A DNA stretch of 64,000 nucleotides from Voacanga thouarsii (lineage: Eukaryota > Streptophyta > Magnoliopsida > Gentianales > Apocynaceae): the NCBI GenBank assembly GCA_026120185.1, contig JANUWF010003377.1, positions 1,003,001-1,067,000 on the forward strand, read 5' to 3'. Both the position numbers and the translations under genes were made by a program. The notes beneath the pieces were generated by a model. The model ran no database searches. It saw only the letters and a list, made by a program, of their open reading frames with translations, and was not told the origin of the DNA. How positions within the stretch are numbered: position 1 is the stretch's first letter; every line of letters starts with the position of its first letter. Of the stretch, positions 44,501-53,432 are shown piece after piece.

Positions 44501-44890
44501 TTTATCTGAAATCCAGTGATTTAACAAAGATATATGTATATGAAGATAATGTTCAGCCAAAAAGCATAAATCTGGAAACTGATTTTCAACAGAATTGGCT
44601 TTGAAAGCCATGATTTAAGCAGAGATCATGTTGTTATCTGCGTATAGGATTCGTAGATCCCCTTAAAATTTGTTGTGGGCGGCACGAGGATTATATCCAT
44701 GTCTGGTGCATGCAAAAATAAATTTTGAATGGTACTGAAGTGTATGGAGGCACCTGCGCCACTCCTTCAACCTATGTTAGCTGGGATGGAGTGCACTACT
44801 CTGAAGCTGCAAATCACTGGATTGCAAATCACATACTCAACGGCTCTTTATCAGACCCTACAATTCCAATCTTTCGCGCGCTTGTCATAA
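41504..44890 (+). pseudogene. GDSL esterase/lipase pseudogene, 5' part missing
   Basis: Three exon-like blocks in order. 41504-41676: LPNLKDFSSALYVLDIGQND, the GDSL block-III GQND region, ending in donor ATG|GTAAGT. About 44072-44340: QQGARMFWIHNTGPIGCLP, then an IDVYAAK region after a frameshift, with a stop inside it. About 44645-44890: FVDPLKICCGRHEDYIHVWC, a stop, then NGTEVYGG and WDGVHYSEAANHWIANHIL, the catalytic DxxH block V, and a frameshift before the end (DPTIPIF). Family members are secreted hydrolases of about 370-400 residues. The first exon, with signal peptide and the catalytic Ser of GDSNSDTGG, is not found upstream. With at least two frameshifts and two stops the copy is dead. 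Splice sites at block ends suggest decay of an ordinary gene, not a processed copy. Confidence 0.85.
42621..43164 (-). pseudogene. Calreticulin-like 3' exons (CRT3-like), antisense within the GDSL pseudogene
   Basis: On the minus strand: exon-like 43164-43069 (KAGSVFDNILICDYPRYAKE...), exon 42981-42928 (AEKQAFEEAEEIRRIQEE) and exon starting 42833 (EEAKRKGEKGEKEKLRG). All boundaries have proper signals: acceptors TAG before 43164, TTTAAG before 42981 and TTTGCAG before 42833; donors GAG|GTAAAT and GAG|GTAAGT. Phases are all zero. The pattern matches the end of plant calreticulin, an ER calcium-binding chaperone lectin, nearest the CRT3 type with a basic tail. The N-domain and P-domain exons are absent within the window and no HDEL-type ER signal is seen; the last exon runs into unrelated sequence with stop at 42621. 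A 5'-truncated gene fragment. Confidence 0.75.
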
Positions 44891-45559
44891 AGCTTAATCA
44901 AACTATAATCCTTTCCTTGCAAAATGTGTTAGCAATGCAAATTTATTGCTCTATTTTGGGATGTAATCCTAAACTAAATTGGCAAACAAAGTTGGTTTAG
45001 AAAGTGCTTGTCAGTGTTAATCCAATTCCAATCCTACCCATCAACCAACACCTTACACCACTACCACCCCCGTGTTTTAGTGAGGCATTACTCCAGGATG
45101 GTTAATTAGCACACGGAGACATTGTTCCACTAAGTACATGCTTAATGGCAAGGATTTGTCCACTATTCCATTTATATACCACATTCCACAAGCCAAGAAT
45201 GCAACAACTTCCTACTTAGAAGAGTTTTGTACTTAGAATCATAATGTTATAAGAGTTTGAACTCTTTAATGCTTCTTATAAAGCCAGATCAACAATATTA
45301 TACATATAACTCTACAAGGCTGTAACATACTTAAAGATAAAATTCCTAAATTCTAAGATTACTTACTACTTAGCCTAAAGGCATTGTCGGCAACATCAAA
45401 TTCAGCCAGCTGCACCGAGCCTGGAGAAATTCCTCTGCCTCTCTTGATTTCCCCACCAGCCTTTCACCATTGGAATTTGCCTACAATTTCCTTTTTCTCA
45501 GTCCCTTCTTTGTTCTCGCTGCTATGGTCTGACTGCCACCCTACCCCTAGTAATGCCGT
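44891..45559. other. Intergenic DNA between GDSL pseudogene and split reading frame
   Basis: No supported gene. A plus-strand frame at 45384-45662 (92 codons) is antisense to the split reading frame described below and is judged a shadow. Confidence 0.4.
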
Positions 45560-45657
45560 TCACCGAATTTCCAATTGTGCAGTCGCCACCCTATCAAAAT
45601 CATTCACCAACTTCCTTGCTGGTCTCTTAACTTTCATCTCTTCTTCTGAAGACTCCT
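45560..45657 (-). pseudogene. 3' part of a minus-strand reading frame cut by the Tekay element
   Basis: Read on the minus strand, this piece continues, across the TSD, the frame that runs from ATG 57072 through 56640. The junction codons give LLDEE then SSEEEMKVKRPARKL, ending in TGA at 45562-45560. Together the two pieces give about 177 codons with one internal TAG (near 56929). The product is charged, with a basic patch (KRRRRL) and an acidic patch, and I do not recognise the family. Confidence 0.5.
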
Positions 45658-48600
45658 TGTAATACCCCGCCCAAAACCACCTTTGACTATGGAGAAAAGT
45701 CATGCATTGCATAGCATTTTGCATTTTATGTGGTAGCTTAGAATTATTTTATTTGCATGGATGCATGTGAATTTTTCCGTTGCTCTTGCATTTGAATTAA
45801 TTGATGTGAAATAGTTGTGTTGTTAAAGATTTGGATAAGGGAGGTTTGGTCGAAGATTTGGAAGGATGAGTATTGGGGGGTGGTGAGAACTGATTGTAGA
45901 AAAAAAATTAGTATTGGAGTTGTTTTGGAATAGCGGGGAGGTTGGTGATTTCCTTTGGTGACCCGAGTTCGAATCCTACCTTTTGTGAAGTTAGTTTCTC
46001 TTCTTGAAAATTTCTTTCCTTAGAGTTTCCATGTCTTGGCCGAAAAAGATCTAGCAAACCTAGAGAAATTTTAGTGCCATTATTCCAAGGAAATAAGTCT
46101 CTATGTTTATTTCCTAAATTTAAGGACCTTGATGTGAATAAAATTCACTTTTAATTTTCAGCTTTTATTCCCTAGGATTTTCGAAAAACCCCTAGCTAAT
46201 AATTAAAATTTCAGCTTGAATTTAGCTAGATAGATCTTGCCATGGATAGTTGAAATTAATGAATCATTTTTCTAGTAGGAAACCTTGTTGATTTTAACCC
46301 TAGAACCTAAGCTAAAAATCTGGAAAAAATTTCCAGCAAGTGCCGCCACTTCTTAGAGGAATTTTAGCTCAACTTAAACTCTTCCAAAGCTAGGAAATAT
46401 TATCCTAAATCCCTTAGCAAATCAGACTTTTATTTCAATCCTAATTCAACTAGGATTTTCTTCCTTATCCTAGCAGAATTTCGGCAGCTTTGTGTCAACA
46501 CAAGCTGTCCGAAATTCCAGCACTCCTTAAGTGCAATCCAACTCTCCAAACCCTAGCTCAAAATACCTAAATACTCCCCATCAATTCAGATTACCTTAGT
46601 TGCACAAAACCAGAATTTTATCTTCACAAAACTACAGAAATTCGGCCAGCTTAGGAACTAGAATTTTCGATAGCTTTGTACAGGAAATTTTGCCAACTTT
46701 TGTACTCCTATTCCAACCGAAATTCTGCACACACAACACACCGAAAAACCCCAGCTGATCAAGCCAATTTCTACGCCTAAAACCCTTATTGTTTCTCTAG
46801 AAATTTCGGCAGAACTACAGCAAAAACAGTCCAGAAATTCTTCCTCTTCTATTCAGAAATTTCACACAGCACATAAGGCCTTCTTGTGCAGAATTTTAGT
46901 CTCCAAAGCCTTCTCAAACTCTTCCTTGTTTGGCCCAAAATTCTGAACACAATCAGCCCTTCTCTTGACCAATATTTCGGCCAGCAGAAGGGAGCAAATT
47001 GCAGATTATTTTCTTCCCTTAAACTCATCTAAATTCGGCAGCAAGGAGAGACATCACAAGCTGCAATTTTCGCCTTACTGTCCAAGAAGCCTAAAGCCAT
47101 TAGGAGTCTTTCTAAACATCACCATCTAACCCTAAACCAATCTTCTCTAACTCTAAATCATAGCAGCCATCTATCCTCTCCATTCTACACAAACATTCCA
47201 GCAAGAACTCCACAGTAAATTTTCGAAAACCTCAAGAACAACACCTAGCAAAAACCGATCACCCTCCAAGGTAAGCAAAAACCATCTCAACTTCTTGATT
47301 CCTTTCTTCCATCAATTCTCTTCCTTTTCTTCTTTGGAATCACGCCATCTCAAGGCTGATTTCATCTCTTTATGCATTCTCGATCATAAGGAAGGAAAAA
47401 GGAGACAACTTTTCTCTTCTAATCCAACGAACTCGGGACAATCACTATAGGAGCATTGGGATCTTGCTACCCGGTTGTTGTAAGGTACGAAAATACTTAC
47501 CCTTAATGCCGGAATTAAGGTTTAAGGTAGTAGATGATGTCTATTACCTTGTTGAATATATGGTCATAGTATATGATCTTAGGGGATTGTGAATTGTTAT
47601 GGAAATAAATGAGTTTGGTACATGTTCGAATTAGTTGAAGCCCTGATCATGATATTATATGGTTTAGATTAGGAGGATAATTGAGGAAAGCAAGCTGTGA
47701 ATTTATCTCGTTTATCTGAGGCATATCAAGTAAGTCGTTGCATAAACTCTTTTGTTAAATGTTGTGATGACAAGTCTATGTTGTGAAGCTTTATAAAGCT
47801 ATTGTTGAACTATGTTTGCTTGGGTTGTAAACGTGGATATTTATTCTTTAAACGGTTTTGTCAAGCTAACGATTTTATCAAGAAAACTATTCTTTCTCCT
47901 AAATTTTTAGAAATCTCTTCTAAAAAAAAATCACGTTTTACAAAGCCAAGGTTTGGAAATATTGTGAATCAGAAATTGACGGATATGTTCGTTGAGTACT
48001 CAATAAGGGTAGGCTAACAATACTAGTCTTGGAGGGCTAGCGTAAGTCTTCTGGCAGGAGGCCACCTCCAGAAGATGAACTCTACTTGAAAATGCGACAG
48101 TGTTGGTTGGTCAGGCCAGTCTGAGCTAGCATTTGTACCTGGTAAGGTATTATTTATTTTCCCGGCATGGACACCCGGATGGTTTTGTTGGGTGTAGAGA
48201 AGGAGAAGTATCTCACCCGGTGAGCTGTACACTCACCTTGATCAGAACATCTAATGTGTGGTAATTTGATCCTGTCTTGGTACACAAAGTGTGGTGCCTT
48301 GACCTGTCTTGGTGAATAAAGTGTGGCACCTTGACCATTTTGTTCTCATGGAGCCCAATGTGTGGTGACATAACTGTTTATTCGAGTGGATGATTGTTTT
48401 GTGTAAAGTATGATTATGGAAAACCCCACTCTTTACGAAAGAAAATTATTTATGACTTGCCAAATATTTCTACAAATGTTTTCCACTTTGCATACACGTA
48501 CAGTTTTAAACACCATGTGCACACACAGGACTTATTGAGATTTATTCTCACACTGTTTTACATCATGTTTTCAGGAGATAGACTGTGCTGAGTCAGCAGG

Positions 48601-48860
48601 GCATTGATAGTTGAAGCTTTTCTAATTATTGTCATCTTTGCTTAGGAGATATTTGTTGTTTAAGCTGTTGAACGATTAATTATTTTTATTTCGTTTTGCT
48701 CCAAGTTGAGCCTGATGTAATAAGAGTATTTCTTTATTTATCTAAGTTGAATCTCTTAGAGGTTGTATTTGTATTTTATACCTCATTTTAAAGACCCCTT
48801 GTCCTGTGGGACGGGGCGACATCCCCGCCCTTTTAGGGTACGTAGTCGTGGGGTGTTACA
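45658..48860 (+). repeat. 5' LTR of the Tekay element
   Basis: 3,203 bp. Contains a tRNA-like block (box A about 45931-45945, box B GAGTTCGAATCC 45965-45976), many short CDS-less frames, a TATAAAG at about 47791, and two tandem 32-bp units at 48272-48335 (CTGTCTTGGT...GTG). Two donor-like sites, CCAAG|GTAAGC (47271) and CTG|GTAAGG (48142), are conserved in the 3' LTR. Confidence 0.95.
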
Positions 48861-48862
48861 AG

Positions 48863-48873
48863 TGGTATCAGAG
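48863..48873 (+). promoter_or_regulatory. Primer-binding site, initiator-Met tRNA type
   Basis: TGGTATCAGAG begins two bases after the 5' LTR end and is the common plant PBS complementary to the 3' end of initiator tRNA-Met. It starts minus-strand cDNA synthesis. Confidence 0.93.
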
Positions 48874-48961
48874 AACAAGGTTTAGGCAATTACTTGACTT
48901 ATGGGGTTCTATTTTCTTAAGTATTTTGATCTGGTGCTAATTTTTATCTTTTGTTTATAGG

Positions 48962-49750
48962 ATGGTCAAAAGAGTTGTATCGGCTGTCAGAGACTGGCCC
49001 GCTGGCTGCGGGAATCCACCTGCCCCACTACCTGTAGCTGATCCACCCGCGTCCGATTCAGAGAGAGAGCGTGAGCCGTCAGTGCTAGACGACCCGGTGG
49101 TTGAGGCAGAGATAGAGGTCGAGGAGAGCTTAGGGGAAGATGAGGGAGATGAGGAGATGACGGAGTTGAGTGAGGGAGAGGTAGATGTGCTAGGGAATGA
49201 GGGAGACGATGAGAATGAGGGAGAGATGGCTGGGGTAGAAGGAGAGGATGAGGAGGTAATGGAGGTTCCCCGGACCCCGCAGATAGGGGAAGTTGATAGG
49301 ACCCCTACTTGCCATAACCCTAAAGGGTCCAGTGGTGAGGGATATACGCCTCGAGATGGGGTTGCCCCGGGAGAGAGAGACCTTAGGCAGTCAGTTCTAG
49401 GAGGGGTAGATAAGGGGAAGAGGAAGCTGGAAGAGAGTCCTAAGGGGTGTGGACTCCGATATGGACTGGGCATAGATGCCATGCTAAGAAGAGAGGGGTT
49501 GTTTGACCCGGTTGATTCAGGGAGTAAGAGGCCTGCGCCTAAGGGTGCGATTAGATTAGCATTGGATGAGCTCTATGAGACGGCCATGAGAGCCAAGAGA
49601 GGCCGAGAGGGTGAGTCAGGGCAGCCAAGTGAGAGTGTTGGATTTGCGAGGAACTACATAGGGAGACCTAATAGTTCCGTGGGGTGGCTGTTGGAACCAG
49701 CCTCTGACGACTCCGATGCTTCTGTTGAAACTAGGAAGAGTCGAACATAG
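48962..49750 (+). CDS. Acidic extra ORF of the Tekay element, upstream of gag, unknown function
   Basis: An uninterrupted 262-codon frame between the PBS and gag. Residues ~30-105 are extremely Glu/Asp-rich (runs such as EVEESLGEDEGDEE), followed by a basic patch (KGKRKLEE, about 150) and another (AMRAKRGREGE, about 208), then a Ser/Asp tail (PASDDSDASVETRKSRT). No domain is recognised and no membrane or signal segment is seen; the basic patches could be nuclear signals. The ATG directly follows a strong acceptor-like sequence (CTAAT branch-like site, T-rich tract, TATAG at 48956-48960), so it may be expressed from a spliced RNA. It is open while gag and pol contain several stops, which is unexpected for neutral decay. 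Tekay elements normally have only gag-pol. Biological function not known. Confidence 0.6.
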   Translation: MVKRVVSAVRDWPAGCGNPPAPLPVADPPASDSEREREPSVLDDPVVEAEIEVEESLGEDEGDEEMTELSEGEVDVLGNEGDDENEGEMAGVEGEDEEVMEVPRTPQIGEVDRTPTCHNPKGSSGEGYTPRDGVAPGERDLRQSVLGGVDKGKRKLEESPKGCGLRYGLGIDAMLRREGLFDPVDSGSKRPAPKGAIRLALDELYETAMRAKRGREGESGQPSESVGFARNYIGRPNSSVGWLLEPASDDSDASVETRKSRT

Positions 49751-50062
49751 AAGACCAGCAGCTTTTACTTTTCTTTCTTTGGGATTTGCATACCTTTGTT
49801 TGTTTATTTCTTTTAAGGGAGCATGTTGCTCATATGGCTTATTTATCATTTTAAATAAAAAATGTATCATATGTGATAACCCCTTTTTTTCTGCAAAGAA
49901 TAGTTTACATGACAAGCATGAGTTTCGTTTATTACTTGATTTACCCTTGCACGATATCATCACATTCTCTTTTAGATAAGTACATTGTTATCAACTGATC
50001 ATGCATCTAAGCATACTCTTTTCCTCTTGGTAACTAACTGACCCTGAGTGAATGTGATTAAG
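49751..50062. other. Spacer between the acidic ORF and gag
   Basis: T-rich noncoding sequence, ending GTGATTAAG just before the gag ATG. The AG there could also act as a splice acceptor. No domain-bearing frame. Confidence 0.5.
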
Positions 50063-50790
50063 ATGGCACCAAGACGCAGAACAGTTGTGCATAGCAGATC
50101 AGTGCAGGAGAGTGCATCCTCCACCCCGGAATTTGAGCAGATGCATCGTTCCACCCTCGACGTGGAAGAGCCCCTGTCATGTGAGCAGAAATTAGCTTCG
50201 GAGAGGTTACGAGATGTGACCATGGGTCAGGCTTTCGACAAGATGGCCTCGATCCTACAGAATCTGACGGAAAGAGTGGATAAGGTGGCCAGGAAACCAC
50301 CGCGGGGAGAGGATGAAGCCCTGGAGCATTTCCTGAAGTTCCAGCCTCCCACATTCCAGGGGGAGGTGGAACAGGACGACAAAGCCAAGCAGTGGATTAA
50401 GCAAATGGAGGACATCTTCGCTACTTTGTAGTACTCAGAAGAGAGGATGGTGAAGTTTGCTACTTTTCGGCTGAGGGGACCGTCTCGAGCATGGTGGCAA
50501 CGGGTACGGAGTGATTGGGATAGAGAGGAGCAGGAATGGACGTGGGACGACTTTACGGAAACCTTCCGGGCCGAGTACATTCCTCGATGGGTGGTTGAGA
50601 AGAGGGAGGACGAATTCCAGACCCTCAGGCAGGGAGGCATGACCGTGACCCAATATGTAGCCCGATTCATGCAGTTGTCCAAGTAATGCAAGTGCTTGGT
50701 AGATACGAAGCAGAAGCGCACCCGGCAATTCGTGAAAGGGCTTAGGCCAGAGTTGAGGAAGGCATTGACTATCGGGGATTGAACAATCTA
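50063..50790 (+). pseudogene. Tekay gag (capsid region), broken
   Basis: From ATG 50063 (MAPRRRTVVHS) the frame has a coiled-coil-like stretch (MGQAFDKMASILQNLTERVD), then the retrotransposon Gag core: FLKFQPPTFQGEVEQDDKAK, WIKQMEDIFATL, VKFATFRLRGPSRAWWQRVR, WDDFTETFRAEYIPRW and GMTVTQYVARFMQLSK. Stops lie at about 50429 and 50684, both explained by a single C-to-T (or G-to-A) change. The zinc-knuckle end is missing because the sequence jumps to RT near 50790. Confidence 0.88.
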
Positions 50791-52078
50791 ACGATAAAAA
50801 AAATAAGTACCCTCTACCCTTGATCGATGAGTTGTTTGATCAACTGCAAGGCGGCACTTGCTTTTCGAAGTTGGACCTACGGCAAGGATACTACTAGGTG
50901 AGGATCAAAGAAGAAGACATTCCTAAGACTGCATTCAACACGCGGTATGGCCACTACGAATTTGTAGTAATGCCGTTCGGTGTAACCAACGCACCGGCAG
51001 TATTCATGGATTTGATGCATCGCATTTTCCAACCATACCTGGACAAGTTCGTAGTTATATTCATCGATGACATTTTAATCTACTCCAAAAATCCGGAGGA
51101 CCACGCAGAGCACTTAAGATTGGTCCTAGAGAAGCTAAGGGAATTCAAGCTTCACGCCAAGTTTAGTAAGTATGAGTTTTGGCTGAGCTCGGTGTCTTTC
51201 CTTGGTCACGTGATATCCAAAGTGGGGATCAAAGTGGACCCTGCCAGGGTGGAAGCCGTAGCTAACTAGAAACAACTGGAGAACATTACCGAGATACGAA
51301 GTTTCCTTGGGTTGGCCGGGTACTATCGGCGTTTCATTAAAAAATTTTCTACTATGGCTTCACCAATGACGCGACTGTTGAAGAAGGATGTCGCTTTTGC
51401 TTGGAGTGAGAAGTGCGAAAAGAGCTTCCAAGAACTTAAGAGGAGGTTGATTACCGCACCCGTGCTGAGTCTGCCTGAGGCTGATAAGCCCTATGCACTC
51501 TATACAGATGCATCCAAGGAAGGACTAGGAGCTGTGCTAATGCAGGAAAGGAAAGTTATAGTTTATGCATCTAGGAAGCTAAAGCCCCACGAAGCTAATT
51601 ATCCCACGCATGACCTGGAGCTAGCAGCTATAGTGTTCGCCTTGAAGAAATGGCGACATTACTTGTACGGTGCGCAATACGAAGTTTCCACTGACCATAA
51701 GAGTTTGAAGTACATCTTCACGCAAAAGGACTTGAATATCCGGCAGCATAGGTGGATGGAGTTCCTGGAAGAGTATAAGTGCCTTATTAACTATCATCCA
51801 GGTAAAGCAAATGTGGTAGCAGACGCTCTAAGTCGGAAGGTGAAAATGGCACACTTGAGAATGCGGGAGATGTCAGCAGTCCAGGATATCCTAGAGAAAG
51901 AGGCGCAAGTGCAAGAGAGGAAGATCTGCGTGAGCAACTTGACCCTGAAACCCGATCTGGACCAGGAAATTGTATCAGGTCAACAGGGCAGTGCAGAATT
52001 TCAAACTTTCAAGGAGAAAGAGATCGCGAGTGGAGGAAGCGATTTCTGGACCGATGAGAATGGGGTATTATACTTTTA
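50790..52078 (+). pseudogene. Tekay reverse transcriptase (5'-deleted) and RNase H
   Basis: RT starts abruptly at [18 protein letters not shown], in the middle of the finger/palm region; everything upstream (protease, start of RT) is deleted. [20 protein letters not shown] and the catalytic [15 protein letters not shown] follow. RNase H begins around 51400 ([60 protein letters not shown]) with catalytic D, E, D, D in place. Stops at about 50896 and 51267 fall in otherwise well-preserved sequence. Confidence 0.9.
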
Positions 52079-53398
52079 GGACCGGATTTGTGTACCGGAC
52101 ATCTAAGAGTTAAGGAAGAGGATACTGGACGAAGCGCATAAGAGCAAATATACCATACACCCTGGGGAAGTAAAGATGTACCAAGACTTGAAGAGGAAAT
52201 ATTGGTGGGCTGGAATGAAGAAGGATGTAGTTCAGCATGTGTCAACCTGCCTGACGTGCCAGAAGGTTAAAATGAAACATAAGAAGTCTGCAGGGTTACT
52301 GCAACCGTTACCGATTCCCGAATGGAAATGGAAAGAGGTGACCATGGACTTTGTGACTGGCCTTCCGATGACCAAGTCACACAAATATGCGATCTGGGTG
52401 GTAGTGGACCGATTGACCAAGACAGCGCACTTCATACCGGTAAACGTAAGGGACTCGATGAAAAAGTTGGCTCAGACATAAACCCGAGAAATTATAAGGT
52501 TGCATGGTGTACCGTCGAGCATTGTGTCGGATAGGGACCCTAGATTCACTTCAAGGTTCTGGGGTAAGTTCCAAGAGTCCTTGGGCACGACCCTGAAATT
52601 CAGCACCTCTGCTCATCCGCGGACAGACGGTCAATCCGAAAGAGTCATTCAGATACTGGAAGACATGCTCCGAGCATGTATCTTGGACTTTGGAGATAAG
52701 TGGATTGAGTCTTTACCGCATGCGGAGTTAGCATATAACAATAGTTATCAGGCGTCGATTGGGATGGCGCCGTACGAAGCACTGTATGGGCGAAAATGCC
52801 AAGTATCGATATACTGGGGATGGATGGAAGAGGGGAACGTCAAGAGGACTGGTGAAGTATGCATTCAGGAGATGACAAACAAGATCAAGTTAATTCGAGA
52901 AAGGCTAAGGGCAGCGCAAAGCAGACAGGCTATGCAGACTCTAGGAGAAGGGAACTGGAATTCCAAGTAGGAGATTATGCATTCTTGAAGTTGACTTCTA
53001 GTAGAGGAATCCTGAAACATCCGAGAGGAGGGAAGTTGAGTCCTAGGTATTTGGGACCGTTCCCGATATTAGAGAAAATTGGACCGGTTGCCTACCGATT
53101 GAATCTACCTGATGGTCTAACCGGGATGCATGATGTATTCCATGTCTCTCAGTTAAAAAAGTACAGCCCCGATCCGAGTCATGTACTCAATGAGGAACTG
53201 TTGGAGTTGCAACCAAATCTGAGTTATGCGGAGAGACCCATTAAGATATTGGAGCGGAGTATTAAGATGCTTCGAAACAAGCAGATACCCATGGTGAAGA
53301 TACTTTGGGATCATCATGGAGCACAAGATGTAACGTGGGAAACGGATGAATGGTTAAGACGGAAGTATCCGGATATGCTTGAAGGGTATGAAATCTAA
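52079..53398 (+). pseudogene. Tekay integrase with chromodomain-like tail
   Basis: HHCC finger (HKSKYTIHPG...CLTCQKVK, about 52138-52270), core with D,D,E ([36 protein letters not shown]) and GPY/F region (KLSPRYLGPFPILEKIGPVA). The C-terminal ~60 residues (RPIKILERSIKMLRNKQIPM, then a WETDEWLRRKYPDM end) match the reduced chromodomain of Tekay/Del integrases, which may guide insertion to heterochromatin. Stops near 52078, 52105 and 52480 and a frameshift near 52960 (two overlapping frames 52500-52970 and 52859-53398) make it dead. Confidence 0.92.
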
Positions 53399-53420
53399 AT
53401 TTCGGGACGAAATTCTCTTA

Positions 53421-53432
53421 AGGGGGAGGGGA
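53421..53432 (+). promoter_or_regulatory. Polypurine tract of the Tekay element
   Basis: AGGGGGAGGGGA lies directly before the 3' LTR and follows the integrase stop by about 20 bases. Confidence 0.9.

Noticed and set aside
45384..45662. 92-codon plus-strand frame next to the Tekay insertion
   Set aside because: It lies opposite the split minus-strand frame and runs into the LTR.
48955..49482. 175-codon minus-strand frame opposite the acidic ORF
   Set aside because: Ser/Pro-rich shadow of the Glu/Asp-rich plus-strand frame; no domain and no start context.
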